This document shows, one piece after another, positions 27,901 through 36,126 of a stretch of 64,000 nucleotides of DNA (position 1 is its first letter; each line of letters begins with the position of its first letter). The stretch spans positions 124,001 through 188,000 of the forward strand of contig NZ_JAFEMW010000005.1 of NCBI RefSeq assembly GCF_016892625.1. The letters run 5' to 3'. Made by a program: the position numbers and the translations under genes. The notes beneath the pieces were generated by a model. The model was not told where the DNA came from. It saw only the letters and a list, made by a program, of their open reading frames with translations, and did no database searches. The stretch is from Brevibacterium sp. RIT 803. Its GTDB lineage: Bacteria; Actinomycetota; Actinomycetes; Actinomycetales; Brevibacteriaceae.

Positions 27901-28811
27901 GCACGCCTGCCAACGGCGGATTCACCGGATGGACGATGCTCGGCATCGACCCCGGCGTGGGTGAGGTCGGAGCCAATCCGAGCACCGCCGACCGCGTGAG
28001 TTGGCTGGCCGCAGAGACGAGGCCGCAGGTGGACTCCATCTCAGTCGATGCACCGGCATCGATGGTGGCCGGACAGTCAGCTGATATCTCCGCGACGTTC
28101 ACCCAGGGCGAGCGCACAGTGCCCGTCGGCTGGCCGGCAACGGCACAGTGGGGCGGAGACGGTGTCGTCATCGATGCCGGTGCCGAGGTGGATATGCAGA
28201 AGGCGACTGGGGCGAAGATTCACGCCGAGGCGGCTGGATCCTCGGCACCCGAGGCAGCCTCCGAAGTGATCCGGATCAATCCGGCCACTGGAGAGATCAC
28301 CGCCGAGAACCCCGGCACCGCGGTCGTGGAGGTGACTGTCAACGGCAAGACCGCGAAGACCACGGTCGAGGTCGCCGGAGACGAACCGCCTCCCGGACCA
28401 GGCGATGACGAGGGTGATGAAGACGCCGAAGGGTCTGGCAACGGAGCCAATGAGGACGGAGCTTCGGCAACCTCGGATGACGGCGGTGACGAGGCGAACG
28501 GTTCAGGCAGTGCGGACGGCTCGGACTCTGAAGTGTCTGTTGGCGGCTCGGATGACAGCAACTCATCCGACGATGGCTCCGATCAGTCCGGCAACAGGGA
28601 CGGTTCGGCGAATGATGGCTCCACTGCGAGCGGCGGCGCCGATCCAGGGTCGAATTCGGACGGTTCGGGCGATGGAGGCGGCGATCTGCCGAGAACCGGC
28701 GGACCGGTGCTGCTGACGGCCGCTGCGGGCGCTCTGCTGGTCATCGGCGGACTCGTCATTGCGAGGTTCGCCCGTGGCCGTCTCGTCGGTCGGTCGGGGA
28801 TCCGACACTGA
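24921..28811 (+). CDS. sortase-anchored surface protein: phosphodiester glycosidase plus metallophosphoesterase
   Basis: 1296 residues. Signal peptide ending near ASAAPP. Residues about 60-420 are a NAGPA-like phosphodiester glycosidase domain (AVAAVNGTFFDINHSYAPIYTSV, HNAINLDGGGSTTML). The region from 560 to 760 is beta-rich. Residues about 770-1000 are a calcineurin-like phosphoesterase (VMSDAQF, INGDFVD, VPGNHE, FFHHPP, NGHVGVFH); its first motif reads D-x-Q in place of D-x-H. A Big_2-like module, an Asp/Gly/Ser-rich stalk and the sorting signal LPRTGG with membrane helix and FARGR tail follow. Predicted wall-anchored enzyme acting on sugar phosphodiesters such as teichoic material. Confidence 0.85.
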   Translation: MPSRTLPSSSNATFTRSFVLVLAVIAALLAPGTMGPGGLLATSVPASAAPPSDEDLGKDGSVLRSSETKRVAPGLEVTDFSRLEDGGWNNGNVLTADLTTASLSLDIRDTGTVAGHDTTSAIMKGGKNGAKAVAAVNGTFFDINHSYAPIYTSVSRSGMRIGSQTPKPAFTLADKKAAVTMLSAAGTLTADGEETDLGGLNNPNLSSDAIGVYNEAWGDYSLNRPVGGPDAMAEEVARVTVVDGAVTKSSGMIDEAGDPDVPENGQVLLGRDSGAKTLSELEVGDEVEIEIGPSEDVDLGIGGSHQVLKDGEVPDMGKDSLVTTAHPRTAVGISKDGSELFVTTIDGRSESSGGMSLDDMGEFFSDIGAHNAINLDGGGSTTMLAREAGADAPALQNDPSDGEERSVGNALVFYSDAPAQMIADAQIDTTIEGEDSVFKGLHRSLTGTALGANLEPIAASGSFSAEGGVSLADEDEDNARVAGDSTGTGRVSYQVGGHTARQDLRVLSEAIGLQPSTRAINLEKTGASEKVRVHGFDSEGRRALIEPRDIDIETSEGLSTEDDGTGGLVVTAEGDSPTGSIALTVGEATTTIPVTIGTESTEVLDFSDLSGFTDASDRATGSFTAGEPTDDGKASIDLSYDFTTSSATRGYYLVPKDPVPIKGNTLAFEMMIRGDGSGAWPRLQVKTADGTTTNIDGDHLTFDGWQKVRFTVPAGLSQPLTLERIRMMETRSAEKYMGEISIAGLRAVSMPQTDDPKTQAIHDPALLSTGSVAGRPQQVAVMSDAQFVATDPDSESVEGARRTLREIRKADPDLLVINGDFVDEASPADFELAESIIADEWTEDIPYVYVPGNHEIMGGEIENFESAFGSPTTARILGRTKVLTLNSSAGSLHGSDSEQLRALEDALAEVDESDHLTGIAVFFHHPPQDPLPSKTSQLGDRREAAELEKKLGEFRESSGKSAAVINGHVGVFHGAAVEGVSYLINGNSGKNPAGTPANGGFTGWTMLGIDPGVGEVGANPSTADRVSWLAAETRPQVDSISVDAPASMVAGQSADISATFTQGERTVPVGWPATAQWGGDGVVIDAGAEVDMQKATGAKIHAEAAGSSAPEAASEVIRINPATGEITAENPGTAVVEVTVNGKTAKTTVEVAGDEPPPGPGDDEGDEDAEGSGNGANEDGASATSDDGGDEANGSGSADGSDSEVSVGGSDDSNSSDDGSDQSGNRDGSANDGSTASGGADPGSNSDGSGDGGGDLPRTGGPVLLTAAAGALLVIGGLVIARFARGRLVGRSGIRH

Positions 28812-28907
28812 TGGATCGTCGGCGCTGCCTCGGCGATCGGGCGGCGCCCGATCATGGTCGAATGAGCACCTGTAGCACTGCTCTCACCTCGGTGTTAGTC
28901 TCGCGGT

Positions 28908-29894
28908 ATGACTGCCACCCAGGAACGTCTGACCTCATTCGCCCACGGCGGAGGCTGTGCCTGCAAGATCCCGCCCGGCGAACTCGAAGAGGCGGTCAAG
29001 GGCTTGACCGGCCAGCCCGGTGCCGATGTCCTCGTCGGTCTCGACGACGGTGATGATGCCTCCGCCGTGCGGGTCCGCGACGACCTCGCGGTGCTCTCGA
29101 CCGCGGACTTCTTCACCCCTGTCGTCGACGATGCCTACGACTGGGGTCGGATAGCGGCGGCGAACGCTCTGTCCGACATCTACGCGATGGGCGGGACGCC
29201 GATCACGGCGATCAACCTCGTCGGATGGCCGCGCGAGAAACTGCCGATGGAGCTGCTCACCGAGGTGCTGCGCGGCGGACTCGATGTCGCCGCCCAGGCG
29301 AAGTGCCCCGTCGCCGGTGGGCATTCGATCGACGATCCCGAACCGAAGTACGGCATGGCCGTGACCGGCATCGCTCATCCCGATGAGCTCATGCGCAATG
29401 ATTCCGCCGAGGCGGGCCTGCCGTTGACCCTGACCAAACCCATCGGAGTCGGCATCCTCAACAACCGGCACAAACAAACCGGCGAATACTTCGCCGAGGC
29501 CGTCGCGACGATGACCGAGCTCAACCGCGGCGCTGCGCAGACGGCGGTGGCTGCTGGTGTGCGCGCGGCCACCGATGTCACCGGCTTCGGGCTGCTTGGC
29601 CACCTGTTCAAGATGTGCCGCGCTTCAGGCGTGGGAGCGGTCATCGACGTGGCCGCAGTCCCCCGCCTCGGCGGAGTCGATGAGTCGATCGCCAACGGGT
29701 ATGTCTCAGGCGGAACTCGCCGGAACCTCGACTGGGTGCGTCCCAGCCTCACCGCCGACGACTCAGTGAGTGAGGATGACCTGCTCCTCCTCGCCGATGC
29801 GCAGACCTCTGGCGGACTGCTCGTCGTCGGCGAGATCCCGGGACAGCCGATCATCGGTGAGATCGTCGTCGGGTCCGGTGTCCACGTGCGCTGA
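28908..29894 (+). CDS. selD: selenide, water dikinase (selenophosphate synthase)
   Basis: 328 residues. Makes selenophosphate, the Se donor for SelA, from selenide and ATP. Catalytic Cys17 and Lys20 lie in HGGGCACKIPP, so this SelD is the Cys form, not itself a selenoprotein. LVGLDDGDDASAVRV binds Mg-ATP; DIYAMGGTPITAINLVGWP and GGHSIDDPEPKYGMAVTG follow. The last ten codons form the left copy of a 33-bp direct repeat whose second copy lies at 33612-33644, so the gene's 3' end looks like an insertion site. Alone on its strand between the surface-protein gene and the insert. Confidence 0.95.
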   Translation: MTATQERLTSFAHGGGCACKIPPGELEEAVKGLTGQPGADVLVGLDDGDDASAVRVRDDLAVLSTADFFTPVVDDAYDWGRIAAANALSDIYAMGGTPITAINLVGWPREKLPMELLTEVLRGGLDVAAQAKCPVAGGHSIDDPEPKYGMAVTGIAHPDELMRNDSAEAGLPLTLTKPIGVGILNNRHKQTGEYFAEAVATMTELNRGAAQTAVAAGVRAATDVTGFGLLGHLFKMCRASGVGAVIDVAAVPRLGGVDESIANGYVSGGTRRNLDWVRPSLTADDSVSEDDLLLLADAQTSGGLLVVGEIPGQPIIGEIVVGSGVHVR

Positions 29895-29901
29895 GTCCGT
29901 C
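29869..29901 (+). repeat. 33-bp direct repeat, left copy (selD 3' end)
   Basis: Runs from the GGG-TCC codons of selD through its TGA and ends 7 bp after it. It matches 33612-33644 at 32 of 33 positions. The one difference (TCC to TCT) is synonymous in the selD frame. Resembles one half of an attachment-site pair. Confidence 0.8.
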
Positions 29902-29917
29902 CGATTGTCAGCACGGA

Positions 29918-30526
29918 TCACTTCGACGGTACGCGCGCCGCAATACCGGTGAGGATTATGTCGATGCCCTTTTCGTAGAGCAGCTGATTGCGTGCGCTTC
30001 CACTTGAATGCTCGTCGAGGAGCGCACCCATCTCGGAACGTGAATCGCCTGGGGAGAAGATCCGCGTCGGCGACAGTGCGTCGAGTGCTGCACCGAAGGC
30101 AAACGCATCGAGCACTTCGACAGTGGTCAGGAGCTCGTCGCGTGGGACTCCTGCGCGTTTGAGCGTCGTGATCAGCGATTCGTAGAGAGCTAAGGTTGCG
30201 GGTTCGTCTACGGTGACGCCGAGGAGATGGATCATGACTCGAGGGTGGTCAGAATACAGCCGCCACAGTGCATGAACGCCGGCTTTGAGCGTGTCCCTCC
30301 ACCCCAGTCCGGTGGGTGCATCGAATTCGTACCTGCTGCTCAACACCTCTCGCATCGCATGAACGATGCCGTCGCGACCGTCCACATGATGGTAGAGCGA
30401 TGAGAGGCTGACTCCGAGCTTCTTAGCCAGCGGTTGGATCTTGAGTTCGTCGCCCTGGTCGATCATCTCGATTGCTGCAAGCGCGATCTTCTCACGGCTG
30501 AGAATCGGTGAACTTGGTCGTGCCAT
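29918..30526 (-). CDS. TetR-family transcriptional regulator
   Basis: 202 residues. N-terminal HTH with REKIALAAIEMIDQGDELKIQPLAKKLGVSLSSLYHHVDGRDGIVHAM. The C-terminal domain resembles TetR_C (WRDTLKAGVHALWRLYSDHPRV). ATG start with GGAG upstream. Divergent from an MFS transporter whose promoter carries a 27-bp dyad matching a TetR operator, so it most likely represses that transporter and the amidohydrolase behind it. Lies inside the selD-end islet. Confidence 0.85.
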   Translation of the reverse strand: MARPSSPILSREKIALAAIEMIDQGDELKIQPLAKKLGVSLSSLYHHVDGRDGIVHAMREVLSSRYEFDAPTGLGWRDTLKAGVHALWRLYSDHPRVMIHLLGVTVDEPATLALYESLITTLKRAGVPRDELLTTVEVLDAFAFGAALDALSPTRIFSPGDSRSEMGALLDEHSSGSARNQLLYEKGIDIILTGIAARVPSK

Positions 30527-30564
30527 TTACTGCCCACTCCAGGTTGAACGACGATGAAACGCGA

Positions 30565-30593
30565 TTGACAAGTTCTCATCCTACGTGCACTAT
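30565..30593 (+). promoter_or_regulatory. promoter of the MFS-amidohydrolase operon
   Basis: -35 TTGACA at 30565-30570, 17-bp spacer, -10-like CACTAT at 30588-30593. The operator dyad begins 4 bp after it, covering the transcription start, as expected for TetR repression. Confidence 0.55.
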
Positions 30594-30596
30594 TCT

Positions 30597-30623
30597 AGTT
30601 AACCGAAAACATTTCGATTAACT
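30597..30623. promoter_or_regulatory. TetR operator dyad
   Basis: AGTTAACCGAAA-ACA-TTTCGATTAACT, arms 12 bp with one mismatch. Located between the divergent tetR and MFS genes, directly downstream of the -10 of the MFS promoter. Confidence 0.75.
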
Positions 30624-30658
30624 GGTGAGCTTCACTCCACGGTAAAGGGGCCGTCCAC

Positions 30659-31897
30659 ATGAGTTCTGCACAGATATCGTCCGCAGCTGAAGTCGAGGAC
30701 CCGAGAGTTCCCTTACAGCTGCGCAACGGCACCGCCGTGTTCCTGGTGTCGCTGGCTGGACTCATGATGGCCAACCTTGCTCCACTCATCATGTCGGTGC
30801 TTGAAGAGATCGGATTCGACGTCGTGGCCTCCGGCAACATACTGACGTGGACGCTCTTCGCATCTGCCATCGTCGGCTTGGGAACCTCACGACTCGCAGC
30901 AGGATCACGACGTCGAATGCTCGCCGCGTCGGGTCTCATCGTCGCGGTGCTCGGATTCTCATCGGCGGCTCTTCTCTCGTCACCCAACTTCGTCGTCGCT
31001 GGCTTCGTCATCGGTGGGGCAGGCGTGGGTACCGCGATCTCTACCTCGGGCGCAGCCATTGCCGCATTGAGGAATCCCAATCGGGTCAGCGCGACGAGCG
31101 GCGTCGTCAACCGCCTTCTCGTCATGGTTGTGCTTGCAGTCATTCCCCTGATCGGCTTGGCGCAGGTCACCGTATTCGGAGCCCTCGCACTGCTGTCGCT
31201 CCTCAGCCTCGTCGTGACGCTCTGGTTGCCCAGTACTCCTGAGTTCGCTCCGTCCGATGTCGGCACCGCCTTGCCTGCCGAGATGGCGACGACCGCGATA
31301 CCTGGTCGCATCAAGTTCGCGGGATTTGCGGTGCTCCTCGTCTTTCCTCTGTGGGGCACGAGCGAAGACGCAGTATGGACGCTGGCGCCAGTTCTCGGCG
31401 AAGCTGTCGGCATGGGCGAGCAAGCACTCGGATTCGCCCTCAGCGCGGCCGCCGGTGTGGGAGCCGCTGCCATGCTCGTCGTGACCGTGTTCGGCAGGCG
31501 GATCGGCCGGGCCGTTCCCCTTGCCATCGCCCTCGTCCTCGGTGGTGCTGCCAAGATCTGGATCGGCGTGACTGACGACCCGACGACCCTCGCAGTGCTC
31601 ATCGTCGTCGTCAATACGATCTACGCCTTCACCTTCGTTCTCTTCATCGCGACCGCCGCTGGACTCGATGCTCGCGGGACCTGGTCAGGTCCTCTCATCG
31701 GCGCATACATCGTCGGATCGAGTTTCGCTCCGATCATCGGCGCCTGGCTCATCGACGGAGTCGGCATACCGGCGTTCGGACTCATCGTCGGAATCGTCAG
31801 CTTCGTACTCGTCGTTCCGACCATGCTCATTGCCCACGAGTCGACGAAAGTCGAGAAGGCTCTCAACCACCTAGATCCTGCCCAGGTATCTCAGTAG
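30659..31897 (+). CDS. MFS transporter
   Basis: 412 residues, about 12 hydrophobic helices (LRNGTAVFLVSLAGLMMANLAPLIMSVL at the start). The loop GTSRLAAGSRRRMLAASG resembles the MFS A-motif region. Substrate unknown; MFS pumps next to TetR are often exporters, but pairing with a secondary-metabolism-type amidohydrolase could equally mean uptake. RBS AAAGGGG 7 nt before ATG. 28-bp gap to the amidohydrolase, so one operon. Inside the selD-end islet. Confidence 0.8.
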   Translation: MSSAQISSAAEVEDPRVPLQLRNGTAVFLVSLAGLMMANLAPLIMSVLEEIGFDVVASGNILTWTLFASAIVGLGTSRLAAGSRRRMLAASGLIVAVLGFSSAALLSSPNFVVAGFVIGGAGVGTAISTSGAAIAALRNPNRVSATSGVVNRLLVMVVLAVIPLIGLAQVTVFGALALLSLLSLVVTLWLPSTPEFAPSDVGTALPAEMATTAIPGRIKFAGFAVLLVFPLWGTSEDAVWTLAPVLGEAVGMGEQALGFALSAAAGVGAAAMLVVTVFGRRIGRAVPLAIALVLGGAAKIWIGVTDDPTTLAVLIVVVNTIYAFTFVLFIATAAGLDARGTWSGPLIGAYIVGSSFAPIIGAWLIDGVGIPAFGLIVGIVSFVLVVPTMLIAHESTKVEKALNHLDPAQVSQ

Positions 31898-31925
31898 CCC
31901 TGCCGCACACCCTCGAAGGGGAGTC

Positions 31926-33566
31926 ATGACCACCATCTTCACAAATGCCACGGTCTTCTCCGGTCGCGAGCATGAACCGCTTCACGAGGCGGTAGCTGTC
32001 AGCTCCGGCCGCATTATCGCGACCGGCGATGCAGAGACAGTCAGATCCGTCGTCGGCCCGGGGGCGCAGTCTGTTGACCTCAACGGGGCACTGCTCGCGC
32101 CCGGATTCGTCGAGGCTCATACTCACATGACCATGTTGGGACGGGCTGTGGACAAGGTTCAGCTACGCGACTGCTCGAACCTTGACGAGATCACAGACAG
32201 ACTCCTCCAAGCTCGAAGGCGCGCGCCCAACGCCAAGTTCCTCTTGGGCGCCGGGTGGATGTTCGCCGCGTTGCCCGGTGGTATTCCGCTGGCAGCAATG
32301 CTCGACGCAGCGATCCCCGATATTCCGGTACTTCTCGATTCCAATGACGTGCACTCATCGTGGGTGAACACCGCCGCGCTGAATGCCATGGGCATCGATG
32401 CGGCGACTCCGAACCCTCCAGGAGGGGAGATCGTACGCGGGAGTGATGGTGAAGCTACAGGGTTTCTCCTTGAGAACGCAGCGGTGGAATACGCCTGGAC
32501 CTATCTCGATGAGATCGCGACCGATGATGACCGCGACCGGTTCCTCGACAATGCATTCCAGGTCTACCTGCAGAATGGGGTGACCGCTGCCAGCGATATG
32601 GGTTTGAACGAGGCCGATCTCGCCACATTCCACCGTCGGCTGGAACGTGATGGCAGGCTGCCATTCCCTGTCACCGCTTACTGGCTGCTCCGACCGACCG
32701 GAGATCATGCAGAGGACCTGAAGAGCCTTGACCGAGCGATCGAAGTCAGGGATCTGGCCGCTCAGTGGCAGGGTGCAGATTGGTTCCGGATCGTCGGGGT
32801 CAAGTTCATCTTGGATGGCGTCATCGATGCTTGCACCGCTGCCATGCGAAGTCCGTACGCCAATGGTTCGGATCCGGAACCGATCTGGTCGCTCGAGACA
32901 GCGGGGCCGATCGCCGTGGCCGCAGACGCCCACGGGCTGCAGTTGGCAATGCATGCGATCGGTGACCACGCGAGTGAGATTGCCGTCGACATCGTCGAAA
33001 AGTGCATTGAACGAAATGGCCCCAAGCGCCGGGCACCACGGATCGAGCACCTTGAGTCGGTGACTGATGCGACGATCAAGCGTGCAGCAGCATTGGGTGT
33101 CTTCGCATCGATGCAACCCGTCCACTGCGATCCGATGATCATGGGCAACTGGATGGAGATGTTGGGCGATGAGCGTGCGGAAGCAGGCTTCCCCTGGCAG
33201 AAGTTCCGTGATGCAGGGGTGAGAATCGCGCTCGGAACTGATGCCCCAACAGCTCCTCACCAAACGGCGCACAACCTCTTCATCGCACTGACCACTCGCT
33301 CCGCACTCATGCCGGGGCCGGAGACCTATCACGTGGAGAGAGCATTCACGCCTGGGCAAGCCCTCGCGGGGCTGACTCAGCATGCGGCCGACGCCGGCGG
33401 ATTCGACGATGGCATCGGAGCGATCGTTCCCGGGGGTCGTGCGAACTTGGTCGTACTCGACGCCAACCCCTTCAATGACGGCACCGATAAGCTGCTCGAA
33501 TCTGCAGTGCTGAGAACCCTGGTCGATGGAGAGCAGGTCTGGCCCCATGACCCTGAGAAGAAGTAG
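31926..33566 (+). CDS. YtcJ-like metal-dependent amidohydrolase
   Basis: 546 residues. Amidohydrolase superfamily, subgroup of YtcJ/NfdA: N-terminal beta domain FTNATVFSGREHEPLHEAVAV, metal motif GFVEAHTHMTMLG, then GVKFILDGVIDACTAAM, LQLAMHAIGDHASE, PRIEHLESV, and IALGTDAPTAPHQ with the last Asp. Family members hydrolyse amides or N-formyl groups. The function is probably hydrolysis of an imported or toxic amide linked to the MFS gene. GGGGAG before the ATG. Ends 45 bp before the right selD-end repeat. Confidence 0.82.
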   Translation: MTTIFTNATVFSGREHEPLHEAVAVSSGRIIATGDAETVRSVVGPGAQSVDLNGALLAPGFVEAHTHMTMLGRAVDKVQLRDCSNLDEITDRLLQARRRAPNAKFLLGAGWMFAALPGGIPLAAMLDAAIPDIPVLLDSNDVHSSWVNTAALNAMGIDAATPNPPGGEIVRGSDGEATGFLLENAAVEYAWTYLDEIATDDDRDRFLDNAFQVYLQNGVTAASDMGLNEADLATFHRRLERDGRLPFPVTAYWLLRPTGDHAEDLKSLDRAIEVRDLAAQWQGADWFRIVGVKFILDGVIDACTAAMRSPYANGSDPEPIWSLETAGPIAVAADAHGLQLAMHAIGDHASEIAVDIVEKCIERNGPKRRAPRIEHLESVTDATIKRAAALGVFASMQPVHCDPMIMGNWMEMLGDERAEAGFPWQKFRDAGVRIALGTDAPTAPHQTAHNLFIALTTRSALMPGPETYHVERAFTPGQALAGLTQHAADAGGFDDGIGAIVPGGRANLVVLDANPFNDGTDKLLESAVLRTLVDGEQVWPHDPEKK

Positions 33567-33611
33567 GCATCCCTGTGCTCAGCCATGAGGTTCGTTTCGA
33601 ACGCCTCACCC

Positions 33612-33644
33612 TCGGGTCTGGTGTCCACGTGCGCTGAGTCCGTC
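33612..33644 (+). repeat. 33-bp direct repeat, right copy of selD 3' end
   Basis: Same sequence as 29869-29901 with one synonymous difference. In the selD reading frame it would encode L-G-S-G-V-H-V-R-stop, preceded by unrelated codons. After it, 130 bp of non-coding DNA lead to the end of the convergent fdhC. Confidence 0.8.
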
Positions 33645-33775
33645 ACCGCGCCTGATCACAGGCTGCGTCGGTCCTTGGGCAGCTCCCTCAGTGCGTCCTC
33701 CATAGTCTTCTCGCCCTACTTAGTGGGCGGTCTGCTGCTCAAAAATCTGCCACAACCTACCTCGACCGTCGAGAC

Positions 33776-34981
33776 CTACACCCCGGTCGTGATCGAGTCG
33801 CCTGTGATTCCGCGGGCGCGGCGTTCTTCGAGGCGAGCGCGCTGCGGTTCGACCACGTGGCGCGGATCCTTCGTGGACTCGATGCCGGCTTCGAGGACCC
33901 CGAATCGCGTGTACGCCGAGGCGGCTGCAAGTGCCGCACCGCTGACCGCTGAGACGGTACGTAGTGCAGCTCGAGTCTTCCACCCCGCACCCTTCCCCAG
34001 CTTCTTTGCAAACACCCTGGCCCCCACCTCGGCGGCGGCTGTTCCGATTGCACCGGCGATGAGCAGCTTCTCCGCCCGGTGGAGCTTGTGGCCGGGTTCG
34101 CCCTCTTCGAGAGGATCCACCTCGGCGGGGTGCATGCCCTTCTTCATCCGATCCATCGTGATCGCCTCTCCGGCGGCACCGACCAGAGCGAGCAGGCGCG
34201 CCGGTCCGGTCTCCCGCACGGGAGCCAGAGCCATCGCGGTGCCTCCGGCAGCCACTGCGGCCGAGGACACGAAGACGTAGGAGAGACCGTTGCGGCCAGC
34301 AGCGTTCCAAGTGGGGACCGCGGTGTCACCGAGGAGTGCTCCGGTGTACGCGGCCAGAGGAGTGGCGAAGAGTGCCGACTCGAGCGCGGCAGGAGTCTCG
34401 AAAGCATGGAGAACACGACGCAGCGGACCCAGCGGAAGCCGCAGACCGGTCAGCCGGTCGACTTCGATCGCGGCAAGTACTCCTGAGCCGACGCCGAATC
34501 CGGAGAGGATCCAGGTGCCCAGGCTCATGGGCGAGCTGACTTTGAACACGCGCATCATGTTGAGGAAGCGTTCGGGGCGGCCGAGGTCGGCCACGAGTGC
34601 CGCTCCCCCGACGCCGGTTGCGGTGATCGCCGTGAGCCTGGTGGCGATGCGCAGACCCGGGCGGTCGCTGAACTGGGCGCCGAGGCCCAAGAGGCTCGAG
34701 CCGCCGGCTAGGCCGCCGAGAAACAGGTAGAGCGCGATCTCATCGCCCCATGGTGGAGCCTTGACGATGGCACGTCCGTAGTAGGAGGAGAATTCGACAT
34801 CCTCGACCATCGGCATCTCACGGTTGCCGTCGGCCCCACGGTTCTTCCAACCCTGACCACCGCCACGGCCAGAACCATCAGGTCCACCGGAGCCGCCACC
34901 GGGACGACCACCTCGGCGACGCTTCTTCCGTGAGCGATCGAGCTCAGGTGGGCGGTAGGAATCGTATTCGGATGTGCTCAA
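33776..34981 (-). CDS. formate dehydrogenase membrane subunit, NrfD/PsrC type
   Basis: 401 residues. The first 55 are a charged Arg/Gly-rich tail (RSRKKRRRGGRPGGGSGG). Then come about eight hydrophobic segments starting with GDEIALYLFLGGLAGGSSLLGLGA and VADLGRPERFLNMMRVFKVSSPMSLGTWILSGFG, typical of NrfD quinone-reactive subunits. It would pass formate electrons from FdhB to menaquinone. Its ATG overlaps the fdhB stop (ATGA), so it is the third gene of fdhA-fdhB-fdhC. Confidence 0.85.
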   Translation of the reverse strand: MSTSEYDSYRPPELDRSRKKRRRGGRPGGGSGGPDGSGRGGGQGWKNRGADGNREMPMVEDVEFSSYYGRAIVKAPPWGDEIALYLFLGGLAGGSSLLGLGAQFSDRPGLRIATRLTAITATGVGGAALVADLGRPERFLNMMRVFKVSSPMSLGTWILSGFGVGSGVLAAIEVDRLTGLRLPLGPLRRVLHAFETPAALESALFATPLAAYTGALLGDTAVPTWNAAGRNGLSYVFVSSAAVAAGGTAMALAPVRETGPARLLALVGAAGEAITMDRMKKGMHPAEVDPLEEGEPGHKLHRAEKLLIAGAIGTAAAEVGARVFAKKLGKGAGWKTRAALRTVSAVSGAALAAASAYTRFGVLEAGIESTKDPRHVVEPQRARLEERRARGITGDSITTGV

Positions 34982-36126
34982 CGCCGGCTCCCGAGAAACG
35001 CGAGTCCGGCGGCAGCGACCATGCCGAGTGCGGCCATGCCTGCCTTGGCATACATCTGGGGCAGGTCCTTCGTCGGCACCCGCGGATCCGGGGGAAGACC
35101 GTAGACCTCCGGCTCGTCGAGGATGAGGAAGACAGATCCGGTTCCGCCGACGCCGTCGTTCGGGTTGGCGCCGTAGAGACGGGCCTCGGTCATGCCCTTC
35201 GCGTGGAGGTCGGCGACGCGGGTGTGGGCTTTGTCGACCATGTCGTCGTGGTCGCCGAACTTGATCGACTCGGTCGGGCAGGTCTGCGCACAGGCTGGAG
35301 TGTCACCCTCGACGAGGCGGTCGTAGCAGAGCGTGCACTTGTTGGCCGTGTTCTTGTTCGGCACGTCCATATCCGCGGCCTTGCGGTCGTCGCGGTCGGT
35401 GGGCGTGTTGATCGTGCCGTCATCACGGCGTTCGATGACACCGAAGGGGCAGCCGGCCACGCAGGTGCCGCAGCCGTTGCAGACATCGTTCTGCACGACG
35501 ACGGTGTCGAATTCCGTGCGAAAGAGTGCTCCCGTGGGGCACACGTCAAGACAGCCGGCGTGGGTGCAGTGCTTGCACACGTCCGAGGACATCAGCCAGC
35601 GGAAATCCGCGGTGTCCGGCGGCGTGGTGTCGAGTTTGGCGATGTCCTCCGGGTCGCTCGGGTTCAGGGCTCCGGGTGCCAGCAGGTCGATGCCCATCGG
35701 CGGTGTCGACGGCAGACCGCCACCCGACGCTCCGGCCCCATTCGACCCGGACTCTGCGGCACCGAGTGCTCCGCCCAAAGGCTTGGCACCCGCGGACTCG
35801 TTCGAACGGGGACGGATCGTCGGCATGCCGAGGTTGACGAGTTTCCGTCCGGACTCACGGGCGGCTTCGATCCGATCGGAGTCCTGTTCGATGAAGGCGA
35901 CGTGTCGCCACGTGTTGGCGCCGAGGCTGCCCGTGTTGTCGTACGAGGAGCCGAGGAGTTCGAATGTCCCGTCCTGCGGGTTGTTGTTCCACTCCTTGCA
36001 GGCGACCTCGCAGGCCTTGCAGCCTATGCAGATCGACGTATCGGTGAAGAACCCTTTGCGCTCGTGCGCGGAACCGTGCCAGTGTCCGTCAGCAACAGCA
36101 TCGTCCTCGACAGTCGTTGTCGACAT
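34978..36126 (-). CDS. fdhB: formate dehydrogenase iron-sulfur subunit
   Basis: 382 residues with four Cys clusters for four [4Fe-4S]: CIGCKACEVAC (33-43), CKHCTHAGCLDVCP, CNGCGTCVAGCPFG and CTLCYDRL...CAQTCP. One hydrophobic helix near the C-terminus (AGMAALGMVAAAGLAFLG) anchors it. Between clusters 1 and 2 lies an unusual Gly/Ser/Pro-rich insertion of about 75 residues. Its ATG shares one base with the fdhA stop (TGATG), so it is co-translated with the Sec-containing subunit. No twin-arginine signal, so the complex likely faces the cytoplasm. Confidence 0.92.
   Translation of the reverse strand: MSTTTVEDDAVADGHWHGSAHERKGFFTDTSICIGCKACEVACKEWNNNPQDGTFELLGSSYDNTGSLGANTWRHVAFIEQDSDRIEAARESGRKLVNLGMPTIRPRSNESAGAKPLGGALGAAESGSNGAGASGGGLPSTPPMGIDLLAPGALNPSDPEDIAKLDTTPPDTADFRWLMSSDVCKHCTHAGCLDVCPTGALFRTEFDTVVVQNDVCNGCGTCVAGCPFGVIERRDDGTINTPTDRDDRKAADMDVPNKNTANKCTLCYDRLVEGDTPACAQTCPTESIKFGDHDDMVDKAHTRVADLHAKGMTEARLYGANPNDGVGGTGSVFLILDEPEVYGLPPDPRVPTKDLPQMYAKAGMAALGMVAAAGLAFLGSRR

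Larger units (their letters stand above)
29902..33644. mobile_element. 3.7-kb islet inserted at selD 3' end (no recombinase)
   Basis: The interval between the two selD-end repeats contains only a TetR regulator, its divergent MFS transporter and an amidohydrolase, packed to within about 45 bp of the right repeat and 17 bp of the left. Without it, selD would face the convergent fdh operon directly. No integrase, transposase or tRNA is present, so mobilisation in trans or loss of the recombinase is inferred. Confidence 0.6.

Noticed and set aside
29902..33644. Composite transposon
   Set aside because: No insertion sequences or terminal inverted repeats; the flanks are direct copies of a gene 3' end.
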